This document shows positions 9,100 to 15,735 of a stretch of DNA of 19,813 nucleotides, one piece after another. The stretch comes from Rhodospirillales bacterium (GTDB lineage: Bacteria > Pseudomonadota > Alphaproteobacteria > Rhodospirillales_A > JACZKS01), in assembly GCA_018648445.1 (NCBI GenBank), contig JABGRG010000077.1, positions 1 through 19,813 on the forward strand, written 5' to 3'. The notes under the pieces were generated by a model. The model made no database searches, was not told the origin of the DNA, and saw only the letters and a list, made by a program, of their open reading frames with translations. A program made the translations under genes and the position numbers. Each line of letters begins with the position of its first letter. The first letter of the stretch is position 1.

Positions 9100-9107
9100 T
9101 TTCCACA

Positions 9108-9115
9108 CCCTCCTC
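9108..9115 (-). promoter_or_regulatory. Ribosome binding site of the ABC binding-protein gene
   Basis: GAGGAGGG on the minus strand, 8 nt before the ATG at 9099. It selects this start over the upstream in-frame ATG at 9138, which would place hydrophilic residues ahead of the signal peptide. Confidence 0.8.
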
Positions 9116-9176
9116 TGTGGCCATGAAAAAGTCCGCAATCAACAGGTAACGGACTCGTCCGCAGGCCCTGATTCAA

Positions 9177-9205
9177 TTGGCAGTGTATTCGTATGTGCGT
9201 ATAGA
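9177..9205 (+). promoter_or_regulatory. Candidate sigma-70 promoter for the inositol-monophosphatase-family gene
   Basis: TTGGCA (9177-9182), a 17-nt spacer and TATAGA (9200-9205) match the -35/-10 consensus at five of six and four of six positions. It points toward the gene at 9322 and would leave a leader of about 110 nt. Found by eye only. Confidence 0.45.
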
Positions 9206-9254
9206 ACCCTTCCTTCTTGTAATAAATTCGTAACACAATCAATTTGAAAGGTAT

Positions 9255-9274
9255 ACCCGAAAACTTTTGCGGGT
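9255..9274. promoter_or_regulatory. Imperfect 20-bp palindrome, possible operator
   Basis: ACCCG (9255-9259) pairs with CGGGT (9270-9274), and the inner AAA and TTT also pair, leaving one outer mismatch and a CT centre. It lies downstream of the candidate promoter at 9177-9205 and upstream of both divergent genes, so it could bind a regulator. No T-tract follows, so a terminator is unlikely. Confidence 0.35.
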
Positions 9275-9321
9275 TATCGTTTGGCAAGCACCATTGGTGA
9301 GTAATACTTGGGAAGACCGAA

Positions 9322-10116
9322 ATGACAGATCAAGACAGACTGGGCGAACGGTTCCGCGTTGCAACCGAGGCGATTCGCGAAGCGGGCGCGAAAGGGCTGC
9401 ACTATTTTCGCAACCGCGACGGACTGGAGATTACCTCCAAGGGCGTTCAGGATACGGTCAGCAACGCCGATCGCGAGCTGGAGGCGATGATTCGTTCGCG
9501 CCTTGAAACGGCGTTTCCGGAAGATGCGTTTTTCGGCGAGGAAAGCGGGCGTGGCGACGGCGATCTGGAAAACGGCATCTGGGTGGTCGATCCCATCGAC
9601 GGCACCGACTGTTTCGTCCACAGCATTCCCGTGTGGTGCGTCTCCATCGCCTTTCTGGTCGGCACCGAGGTTGAGATCGGTTTGATCTACGACCCGAACG
9701 CAGATGAACTTTTCGCCGCCCGGCGCGGCCACGGCGCAACCGTCAACGGCGTCCCCATGGCTGCGGCGCAGGCGACGTCCTTTCGCGACGGTCTTTTTTC
9801 AATGGGCTATTCGATGCGACGGCCCTACCAACTCACTTTGGACATTTTCGAACGCCTTCTCGCCGAGGACGCCATGTTCCAGCGTAACGGCTCGGGCGCG
9901 CTGGCCCTGGCCTATGTCGCGGCTGGACGTTACATCGGCTATTACGAAGCCCACATCAACTCGTGGGACTGTCTGGCCGCCATCGGCCTGATCAGGGAGG
10001 CCGGCGGGTGGACCAACGATTTCCTGGCCGGCGACGGGTTGTTCTCGGGCAACGTCATCGCCGCCTGCGCACCGGGTCTGGAAGGCCCCATGCGTAAGGT
10101 CTGCCAGCTAGATTAG
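9322..10116 (+). CDS. Inositol monophosphatase family protein
   Basis: Magnesium-dependent phosphatase of the IMPase/FBPase superfamily, 264 residues. The metal and phosphate site is clear: GEES (72-75) supplies Glu73/74, WVVDPIDGTDCF (87-98) supplies D90, I92 and D93, and NSWDCLAA (213-220) supplies D216. The usual DGTxNF reads DGTDCF here, with Cys in place of Asn. The family hydrolyses inositol-1-phosphate, histidinol phosphate, PAP or sugar phosphates, and sequence alone does not choose among them. Its position, diverging from an AfuABC-like importer and close to inositol genes, favours a phosphorylated polyol or sugar. The start has a modest GGGAAG site. Its stop is 12 nt from the stop of the convergent dehydrogenase gene. 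Confidence 0.87.
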   Translation: MTDQDRLGERFRVATEAIREAGAKGLHYFRNRDGLEITSKGVQDTVSNADRELEAMIRSRLETAFPEDAFFGEESGRGDGDLENGIWVVDPIDGTDCFVHSIPVWCVSIAFLVGTEVEIGLIYDPNADELFAARRGHGATVNGVPMAAAQATSFRDGLFSMGYSMRRPYQLTLDIFERLLAEDAMFQRNGSGALALAYVAAGRYIGYYEAHINSWDCLAAIGLIREAGGWTNDFLAGDGLFSGNVIAACAPGLEGPMRKVCQLD

Positions 10117-10135
10117 TCGCCAGCTAAGTTAGTCG
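10104..10135. repeat. Tandem 16-bp duplication across two convergent stop codons
   Basis: Two adjacent 16-bp units, CCAGCTAGATTAGTCG (10104-10119) and CCAGCTAAGTTAGTCG (10120-10135), differ only by a GA/AG swap. The first contains the phosphatase stop (TAG at 10114), the second the stop of the opposite-strand dehydrogenase (TAA, 10131-10129). It looks like a small local duplication. Confidence 0.7.
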
Positions 10136-10908
10136 TAAGCACCCATGACCGTCTGATCATGATCGATGACCGATCCGGTCATAATGCCCGACTGTGGGCC
10201 AAGCAGGAACAGGCAGATGTTGGCCACGTCGGCGGGCTTGATCAGGCGGCCGAAGGGTTGCTCCGGCTCAGCCAGTTCCAGCCAGTTTTCCGGCTCGCCC
10301 TCCAGTAGCTTAATGCGGTGTTCGCCTGCCGTGTCGCTCCAGCCGATGTTGACCCCGTTGACACGGATGCGGTCGAAGCGCACGGAATGGGCGACGTTCT
10401 TGGTCAGCGTCGCCAGCGCGCCCTTGGACGCCGAATAAGCCGTGATGAAGGGCTGGCCGCCGTGGCTGGACATGGTGATGATGTTGACGATGCTGCCTTC
10501 GATTTTTTCGCGCCGCATGATGGCGATGGCGTCCTGCATCAGAATGAAGGGCGCGCGCGTGTTGACCGCGAAAATCCGGTCCCAAAGTTCGACGGTGGTA
10601 TCGGCGATGGTGCCCCGGTCGGTGACGCCCGCCGCATTCACCAGGCCGTCGACGCGCCCGAACCTTCGGTCGCAGGCGGCCATGACCTTGCGGCAATCGT
10701 CGGCGCTGGCCAGATCGGCGGCGACGAATTCGCAGGCCGCCCCCGCGCCTTCGACAGCAGCCTTCACCCGCGTTCCATTTTCAGGATTGCGGCCACAAAT
10801 GACAACTCCGGCAGCGCCCCCTTCGGCCAGCGCCAAGGCAACCGCCTCGCCCAATCCCTGGGTGCCCCCCGTAACCACGTAAATGCCTTTTGAAAAAGAA
10901 TTGCTCAT
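10129..10908 (-). CDS. Short-chain dehydrogenase/reductase (SDR)
   Basis: Classical NAD(P)-dependent SDR of 259 residues from the start MSNSFSKGIY. Cofactor motif TGGTQGLG lies at 13-20, NAAG at 91-94, and the catalytic set is Ser147 or Ser148 with Y158 and K162 (YSASK). CGRNP after the second beta-strand, rather than an acidic residue there, weakly suggests NADP(H). It diverges from uxaC across 67 nt, so co-regulation with uronate catabolism is plausible. It could act on a uronate, an inositol derivative or another sugar alcohol; the substrate cannot be read from sequence. An earlier in-frame ATG at 11040 would overlap uxaC and is not supported. AAAGG stands 8 nt before the chosen start. Confidence 0.87.
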   Translation of the reverse strand: MSNSFSKGIYVVTGGTQGLGEAVALALAEGGAAGVVICGRNPENGTRVKAAVEGAGAACEFVAADLASADDCRKVMAACDRRFGRVDGLVNAAGVTDRGTIADTTVELWDRIFAVNTRAPFILMQDAIAIMRREKIEGSIVNIITMSSHGGQPFITAYSASKGALATLTKNVAHSVRFDRIRVNGVNIGWSDTAGEHRIKLLEGEPENWLELAEPEQPFGRLIKPADVANICLFLLGPQSGIMTGSVIDHDQTVMGAYD

Positions 10909-10975
10909 TGTTCTGGCCTTTCCCCCGCTGTACATATTCGCGTTGCCGCAAGTAACAATATCGTAGGGGGAAACC

Positions 10976-12391
10976 ATGTCCAAGCCGCTCGTTCTCAATG
11001 AAGACAGATTATTTCCGGCCGATCCTACGCTACGCGCCATCGCGCGGCGGCTTTATGGCGAGGTCAAGGATCTTCCCATCATCAGCCCGCACGGCCACAC
11101 CAATCCACAATGGTTCGCCGACGATACGCCGTTCCCGGATCCGGCCAATCTTCTGATCGTTCCCGATCACTACATCTTCCGGATGCTTTACAGCCACGGC
11201 GTTACGCTGGAGCAACTGGGTATTGCGCGCAAGGACGGCGGCGCGGTGCAAACCGACCCGCGCAAGGTCTGGCGGGTTTTCGCCGAGAAATTCTATCTGT
11301 TCCGCGGGACTCCGACGCGCATCTGGACAGATCATGTCTTGTCCGAGGTTTTCGGGATCGAGGTGCAACTGACCCCCGAGACCGCCGACGAGATTTACGA
11401 CCACATCGAGGCTTGCCTTGCCAAGCCCGAGTTCCGGCCCCGCGCGCTGTTTGAGCGATTTGGCATCGAGGTTATGGCGACGACGGAATCGCCCGTGGAC
11501 GACCTGCGCCATCACAAGAAAATCCGCGAAAGCGGCTGGGACCGGCGCGTGGTGACGGCGTTCCGGCCTGATCCCGTTGTTGATCCCGATTTCGAAGGCT
11601 TTGCCGACAACGTTGCTCAATTGGGCGACATCACCGGTGAAGATACCGCAGGCTGGAACGGTTACCTGAATGCTTTGGCCGCGCGCCGCCAGTATTTTAA
11701 GGAACAGGGCTGCACAAGCACCGATCACGGCCACCCAACGGCGGCGAGCGCGGACATGGCCGATGCCGATTGCGAGACCCTGCTGGCCAAGGCGTTGGCC
11801 GGAACCTGCACGCCCGATGAAGCCGAACGGTTTCGCGCCCAGATGCTGACCGAAATGGCCCGCATGAGCCTGGACGACGGCCTTGTCATGCAGATCCATC
11901 CCGGATCGTTCCGCAATCACAACGCCCATTTGTTCGAGCATTTCGGGCGTGACATGGGGGCCGATATCCCCACCTGCACCGAGTATGTCCACGCGTTGAA
12001 GCCGCTGCTGGACCGGTTTGGCAACGAATCCGACCTGACGATCATCCTGTTTATGCTGGATGAAACCGCGCAGGGGCGCGAAATGGCGCCGCTGGCCGGG
12101 CACTATCCGGCCCTGCGGCTTGGTCCGCCGTGGTGGTTCTTCGATAGCGCCGAGGGAATGCTGCGCTTCCGCCGCAACGTCACCGAGACCGCCGGTTTCT
12201 ACAATACGGTCGGCTTCAACGACGACACCCGCGCCTTCCTGTCGATCCCGTCGCGCCACGATGTGGCGCGCCGCGTCGATTGCGCCTATCTGGCCGAACT
12301 GGTCGCCGACCATCGGTTGGAGGAGGACGAAGCGCGCGAGGTTGCCGTGGATCTCACCTACAATCTGGTGAAGGCGGCCTATAAGCTGTAG
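10976..12391 (+). CDS. uxaC: Uronate isomerase (glucuronate/galacturonate isomerase)
   Basis: Amidohydrolase-fold isomerase, 471 residues, essentially the length of E. coli UxaC. It converts D-glucuronate to D-fructuronate and D-galacturonate to D-tagaturonate, the first cytoplasmic step of hexuronate use. The metal motif HxH is in IISPHGHTNP (H39, H41). Other family blocks are DHYIFRMLYSHG, TTESPVDDLRHH, MQIHPGSFRNHN and the C-terminal GFNDDTRAFLSIPSRHDVARR, which carries the catalytic Asp/Arg region. The start follows TAGGGGG (10964-10970) by 5 nt. A TRAP transporter starts 323 nt downstream on the same strand, consistent with uronate import. The next pathway enzymes (fructuronate reductase, mannonate dehydratase, KDG kinase) are not in this window. 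No clear terminator follows the gene. Confidence 0.93.
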   Translation: MSKPLVLNEDRLFPADPTLRAIARRLYGEVKDLPIISPHGHTNPQWFADDTPFPDPANLLIVPDHYIFRMLYSHGVTLEQLGIARKDGGAVQTDPRKVWRVFAEKFYLFRGTPTRIWTDHVLSEVFGIEVQLTPETADEIYDHIEACLAKPEFRPRALFERFGIEVMATTESPVDDLRHHKKIRESGWDRRVVTAFRPDPVVDPDFEGFADNVAQLGDITGEDTAGWNGYLNALAARRQYFKEQGCTSTDHGHPTAASADMADADCETLLAKALAGTCTPDEAERFRAQMLTEMARMSLDDGLVMQIHPGSFRNHNAHLFEHFGRDMGADIPTCTEYVHALKPLLDRFGNESDLTIILFMLDETAQGREMAPLAGHYPALRLGPPWWFFDSAEGMLRFRRNVTETAGFYNTVGFNDDTRAFLSIPSRHDVARRVDCAYLAELVADHRLEEDEAREVAVDLTYNLVKAAYKL

Positions 12392-12506
12392 GGGCGGACC
12401 GCGCCGTTCTTCGGCATTCGACAGCACGCGAAGAAGTGGAACTGAGAGGCCTGATTCTGTATAAAGGGTTGACAGTTGATGGCTGTATTCGACAAGCTGG
12501 TCGTTA

Positions 12507-12548
12507 GGAACTTAGTTCCATATTTGGAACCACCCTCCATATAGTTCC
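12507..12548. promoter_or_regulatory. Cluster of GGAAC/GTTCC palindromic half-sites (putative operator)
   Basis: Four half-sites alternate: GGAAC (12507), GTTCC (12515), GGAAC (12526) and GTTCC (12544). The first pair forms GGAAC-TTA-GTTCC, a perfect palindrome with the same 5-nt gap between GGAA and TTCC as the E. coli IclR consensus. The second and third form GTTCCA-TATT-TGGAAC, also perfect. Overlapping palindromes sharing one half-site usually mark a protein-binding operator. The binding regulator is not identified. Confidence 0.55.
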
Positions 12549-12588
12549 ATCGGCGGGGAAGTGACTTTTCCAACCGCCGCAAAAAAAA

Positions 12589-12600
12589 GAAAATTCGTCA
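12589..12600 (+). promoter_or_regulatory. Partial copy of the GAAAATTCGTTCT element
   Basis: GAAAATTCGTCA matches the first ten bases of the 13-bp arm found at 17900-17912, then diverges. It lies 78 nt upstream of the better copy at 12667. It could be an auxiliary site or chance in an A-rich stretch. Confidence 0.3.
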
Positions 12601-12666
12601 AGAAAGGCGCCGCGTTCGCATTGTACGAATGGGCGACAATATTGATTAGGCATATAGCCTGCGGAC

Positions 12667-12680
12667 GAAGAATTCGTTCT
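12667..12680 (+). promoter_or_regulatory. GAAGAATTCGTTCT element before dctP (putative shared operator)
   Basis: GAAGAATTCGTTCT differs from the 17900-17912 arm by one inserted base. It ends 34 nt before the dctP ATG; the related arm ends 35 nt before the LivK-type gene's ATG. Shared sequence and shared position suggest a common regulator, possibly the RpiR protein encoded at 15735-16577. Confidence 0.5.
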
Positions 12681-12714
12681 GAATCGTTTTTTAACGGCAC
12701 AGGGAGATTGTTAC

Positions 12715-13692
12715 ATGAAGAAGCTCTTAACGCCGACGATCGCCGCGGCGGTGGTACTCGGCACAATGTCTTCGGTGTCCGCCATGGAAATCAAATCCAG
12801 TGACGTGCACCCCATGGGCTATCCGACCACGGAAGGCATCAAATACCTGGGCGAAAAGCTGGGCGACTGGACGAATGGTCGCCTAAGCATCAAAATCTTC
12901 CATTCGATGCAGCTCGGCGGCGAAAAGGAAGCTCTTGAGCAGGTGCAGATCGGCGCCCTCGAAATGACCCGCGTCTCGGTCGGCGTCGTCGGCCCGATCG
13001 TCAAGGAATTTGACGCGTTTAACCTGCCCTACTTCTTCCGTGACGTGAACCACATGCACAAGGTCACGGCCGGCGAAATCGGCCAGGACCTGCTGAACCG
13101 CCTTGAAGGCGGTGGTCTGATCGGCCTCGGCTACATGGATGCGGGATCGCGTTCCTTCTACAACAAGGTTCGTCCGATCAATAAGCCCGCCGATCTTAAG
13201 GGGCTGAAAATCCGCGTTATGCAGAACCCGGTGTTTGTCGAACTCGTCAATTCGCTTGGCGGCAACGGCATCCAGGTTTCATTCAGCGAACTCTACACCG
13301 CTTTGCAGACCGGCGTTGTGGATGGTGCGGAAAACAACCCGCCGACGCTGTACAATCACAAGCACTATGAAATCGCCAACCATTACTCGCTGACCCACCA
13401 CCTGATTGTTCCTGAGATATTCGTCTTCTCGAAGAAGGTGTGGGACACGATGAGCCCGTTGGATCAGCAGCTCATCCGCAAGGCCTCGGCCCTGACGGTA
13501 GAGAAGGTCCGCGATCTGTGGGCCAAGAAAGAGGCCGGCGACTTTGCGAACCTCGCCAAGGTCGGCGTGAAGGTCAACGAAGTGGCCAACAAGGCGCCGT
13601 TCATCAAGGCGACCCAGGTCGTTCGCGACAACTTCGCCAAGAAGGGTGACTCCTTCAAGAAGATCATCGCCGCCGTGGCCGCCGTTAAGTAA
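12715..13692 (+). CDS. dctP: TRAP transporter substrate-binding protein (DctP family)
   Basis: Periplasmic binding protein of a tripartite ATP-independent transporter, 325 residues. The Sec signal peptide runs to about VSA-MEIK (23). The DctP fold shows LGGEKEALEQVQIGALEM (67-84), DAGSRSFYNKVRPINKPADLKGLKIRVMQNP (142-172) with the carboxylate-binding Arg167, and FSELYTALQTGVVDGAENNP (190-209) with E206 and N207. These residues hold the carboxylate of organic-acid and sugar-acid ligands in known members. The uronate isomerase gene directly upstream makes D-glucuronate or D-galacturonate the best ligand guess, but ligand choice in this family cannot be read reliably by eye. AGGGAGA lies 7 nt before the start. 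A hairpin follows the gene, separating it from dctQM. Confidence 0.92.
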   Translation: MKKLLTPTIAAAVVLGTMSSVSAMEIKSSDVHPMGYPTTEGIKYLGEKLGDWTNGRLSIKIFHSMQLGGEKEALEQVQIGALEMTRVSVGVVGPIVKEFDAFNLPYFFRDVNHMHKVTAGEIGQDLLNRLEGGGLIGLGYMDAGSRSFYNKVRPINKPADLKGLKIRVMQNPVFVELVNSLGGNGIQVSFSELYTALQTGVVDGAENNPPTLYNHKHYEIANHYSLTHHLIVPEIFVFSKKVWDTMSPLDQQLIRKASALTVEKVRDLWAKKEAGDFANLAKVGVKVNEVANKAPFIKATQVVRDNFAKKGDSFKKIIAAVAAVK

Positions 13693-13721
13693 GGCCCGGC
13701 CGATAATGTTCTGACAGAGGT

Positions 13722-13761
13722 GGACCGGCATCGCCCATGGGTGGTGCCGGTCCTTTTCTTT
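13722..13761 (+). terminator. Rho-independent terminator or attenuator between dctP and dctQ
   Basis: GGACCGGCA (13722-13730) pairs perfectly with TGCCGGTCC (13745-13753), the stem can extend inward through GC and GT pairs, and TTTTCTTT follows. Placed inside the TRAP operon, it would let the binding protein be made in excess of the membrane subunits, an arrangement known for many importers. Confidence 0.8.
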
Positions 13762-13814
13762 GCGTTTTGTTTGCGCTTACGGTTAACTGATCGCGGACAA
13801 AGAAGGAGACACGG

Positions 13815-14369
13815 ATGAAGCCTCTCTATGTTCGAGCTATGGATAAGCTCTACTGGCTTTGTATCGGCATCGCCGTCCTGGCGATCTGCACCACGACGTT
13901 GCTGGTGTTTGCCGGGGCCATGGCCCGCGACCTGTTCGGGTTCGGCGCCATGTATTCCGAGCAACTGTCGATCATGTTCGCCATCCAGATGACATTCTAC
14001 GGCGCTGCGGCCTGCTACCGGGCGCATGCTCATCTGTCGCTGACCCTGTTCGCCCGCATGATGCCGCCGGTGGGACAGACCGTTTTGCGCAATTTCGTCC
14101 AGTTTGTCTTTCTGGCCATTTCATGCTCGATGATCTGGTGGGGAATTGATCTGGTCAAGGCAACGGTTTTCCAGCATTACGCCGAGTTCCCGTGGGAAGG
14201 CCTGAAGGTCGGATACATCTACGCTGCGGTTCCCATTAGCGGATTTGTTACGTTGCTTTTTGTCATCGAGCAGATCTTCTTCAAATCCGCGCGTGACTTC
14301 CACGGTGACGAGGGTGGCGCGGAAACCGAACTGGATATCATCCGCAAAGCGCAGGAGGCGAAGGTCTGA
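13815..14369 (+). CDS. dctQ: TRAP transporter small permease subunit (DctQ family)
   Basis: Small membrane subunit of the TRAP transporter, 184 residues. Four hydrophobic segments (about 14-36, 50-68, 91-111, 133-155) match the four-helix DctQ topology. The conserved features include FAGAMARDLFGFGAMYSEQL (32-51) and the polar loop CYRAHAHLSLTL (67-78), which lies where DctQ proteins carry their R-x-HI-x-hydrophobic motif. The C-terminus is charged and cytoplasmic. AAGGAGA stands 6 nt before the ATG. The stop shares one base with the dctM start (TGATG), so the two permease genes are translationally coupled. It partners DctM and receives substrate from DctP. Confidence 0.9.
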   Translation: MKPLYVRAMDKLYWLCIGIAVLAICTTTLLVFAGAMARDLFGFGAMYSEQLSIMFAIQMTFYGAAACYRAHAHLSLTLFARMMPPVGQTVLRNFVQFVFLAISCSMIWWGIDLVKATVFQHYAEFPWEGLKVGYIYAAVPISGFVTLLFVIEQIFFKSARDFHGDEGGAETELDIIRKAQEAKV

Positions 14370-15682
14370 TGGGCGGCGAATTTGGTCCTTATCTTCTGAT
14401 CGGCGGGCTGCTTCTGCTCGTTGTTCTGAGCGTTCCCATTGCCTATGCGCTGGGGGCCATGGCCCTGATGATGGCCTATTACGTCTCTCCCGAGAACATG
14501 CCGACGGCGGTTTTGCTGAAAACATCCGACGGCGTTGACGAGTTCGCCCTGCTGGCAATTCCATTCTTCGTGTTCGCGGGTGCGCTCATGGCCGAGGGGG
14601 GCATGGCCTGGCGGCTTGTCGCCTTTGCCCAGATATTCGTCGGCTGGCTGCGCGGTGGTCTGGCCATGGTCAATGTTCTGGCTTCCATGTTTTTCGGCGG
14701 CATCTCGGGTTCGGCCGTGGCCGACACCTCGTCCATCGGCTCCATCCTCATTCCGATGATGAAAAAGGAAGGCTATTCCGACGCCTTCTCGGTCAACGTG
14801 ACGATCTCGTCGGCGACCCAGGGCATCATCATTCCGCCTAGCCACAACGCCATCATTTATTCGTGGGCGGCGGGCGGCACGGTGTCGGTGGCTGCGCTGT
14901 TCATGGCTGGCGTTATCCCCGGCATCATGGTCGGCATTTCACTGATGATCCTGTCCTACATTATCTCGCGCAAAAGGGGTTATCCGAAGGGCCGCGTCAT
15001 TCCATTGAAGGAAGCCTTGCGAATTACCTGGGAAGCGATTCTGGGTTTGGTCACCATCTTTATCATCGTCGGCGGCGTTATCTGGGGCTTTTATACGCCG
15101 ACTGAATCGGCGGCTGTGGCTTGCGTTTGGGCGTTCTTTGTTACGATGTTCATCTACCGCGACCTCAAATGGAAGCAATTGCCGACCCTTTTGCACGGCA
15201 CGGTCAAAACGGTTTGCATGGTAATGATCGTCATCGGGTTCGCCGGTGGCTTCGGTTACCTGATGACCTTGATGCAGGTTCCGGCCAAGGTGAGTTCGGC
15301 TTTGTTGGCGGTATCGGACAACAGGTACGTCATTCTGGCGTTGATCAACGTGATGTTGCTGGTGTTCGGCACGTTTATGGATATGGCTCCGCTGATCCTG
15401 ATCTGCGCGCCGATCCTGCTGCCGGTCATCAAGGCGCTGGGGATCAGCGATATTCAGTTTGGCATTATCATGATGCTGAATCTGGGCATCGGGCTTTTGA
15501 CGCCGCCGGTGGGAACCGTTCTTTTCGTGGGGTGCGCCATCGGAAAGATATCAATTGAGAAAGCGGCCCGCGAGTTGTGGCCGTTCTGGCTGGCGATGCT
15601 GGTTGTGCTTTTGCTGTGTACCTACATCCCGGCGTTCTCGCTGTGGCTTCCCAGCCTGAAGTACGACTACATCACCTTCTGA
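14369..15682 (+). CDS. dctM: TRAP transporter large permease subunit (DctM family)
   Basis: Large membrane subunit that carries out sodium- or proton-driven import, 437 residues with about twelve to thirteen hydrophobic segments. Hallmarks of DctM are visible: PFFVFAGALMAEGGMAWRLV, NVLASMFFGGISGSAVADTSSIGSILIPMM, IIIPPSHNAIIYSW and, near the C-terminus, LNLGIGLLTPPVGTVLFVGCAIGKISIE. These hairpin segments form the two substrate and ion sites. A GGAGG sequence lies inside the end of dctQ just before the overlapping start. The gene ends in front of a strong hairpin that also closes the opposite-strand regulator gene. Substrate is presumed to be that of the adjacent DctP. Confidence 0.94.
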   Translation: MGGEFGPYLLIGGLLLLVVLSVPIAYALGAMALMMAYYVSPENMPTAVLLKTSDGVDEFALLAIPFFVFAGALMAEGGMAWRLVAFAQIFVGWLRGGLAMVNVLASMFFGGISGSAVADTSSIGSILIPMMKKEGYSDAFSVNVTISSATQGIIIPPSHNAIIYSWAAGGTVSVAALFMAGVIPGIMVGISLMILSYIISRKRGYPKGRVIPLKEALRITWEAILGLVTIFIIVGGVIWGFYTPTESAAVACVWAFFVTMFIYRDLKWKQLPTLLHGTVKTVCMVMIVIGFAGGFGYLMTLMQVPAKVSSALLAVSDNRYVILALINVMLLVFGTFMDMAPLILICAPILLPVIKALGISDIQFGIIMMLNLGIGLLTPPVGTVLFVGCAIGKISIEKAARELWPFWLAMLVVLLLCTYIPAFSLWLPSLKYDYITF

Positions 15683-15704
15683 CGAACTGGTGAATGCAGG
15701 TGAA

Positions 15705-15735
15705 AGGAAGGGGCCTTGTCAAAAGGCCCCTTCCT
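15705..15735. terminator. Bidirectional terminator between dctM and the rpiR-type gene
   Basis: AGGAAGGGGCCTT (15705-15717) pairs perfectly with AAGGCCCCTTCCT (15723-15735) around a 5-nt loop. The 13-bp stem sits between two convergent genes and touches the stop codon of the minus-strand gene. The flanking T-runs are short (CATTT on the plus side, CTTTC on the minus side), so strength in each direction is uncertain. Confidence 0.78.

Larger units (their letters stand above)
12392..12714 (+). promoter_or_regulatory. 323-nt intergenic control region before the TRAP transporter
   Basis: No convincing gene lies here. Near the uxaC end is a 7-bp inverted repeat, TTCTTCG (12407-12413) with CGAAGAA (12429-12435), without a T-tract. 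A TTGACA at 12469-12474 has no matching -10 at normal spacing. Then come the GGAAC/GTTCC cluster, an A-run at about 12581-12588, and two copies related to the GAAAATTCGTTCT element. AGGGAGA (12701-12707) is the dctP ribosome binding site. The amount of palindromic sequence suggests control by more than one regulator. Confidence 0.6.

Noticed and set aside
9130..9155. AGTCCG/CGGACT inverted repeat
   Set aside because: Six-base arms 14 nt apart with no T-run and no second copy; too weak to call.
11030..12427. A 465-codon open frame antisense to uxaC
   Set aside because: It mirrors the codon bias of a well-supported UxaC gene, has no recognisable motif, and is a typical shadow in GC-rich DNA.
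12407..12435. Possible terminator of uxaC (TTCTTCG with CGAAGAA)
   Set aside because: The 7-bp arms are separated by 15 nt and no T-run follows, so a rho-independent terminator is not supported.
12469..12474. Consensus -35 box TTGACA upstream of dctP
   Set aside because: No acceptable -10 sequence occurs 16 to 18 nt downstream.
12648..12660. AGGC-ATATA-GCCT inverted repeat before dctP
   Set aside because: Arms of only four bases; expected by chance in a region of this size.
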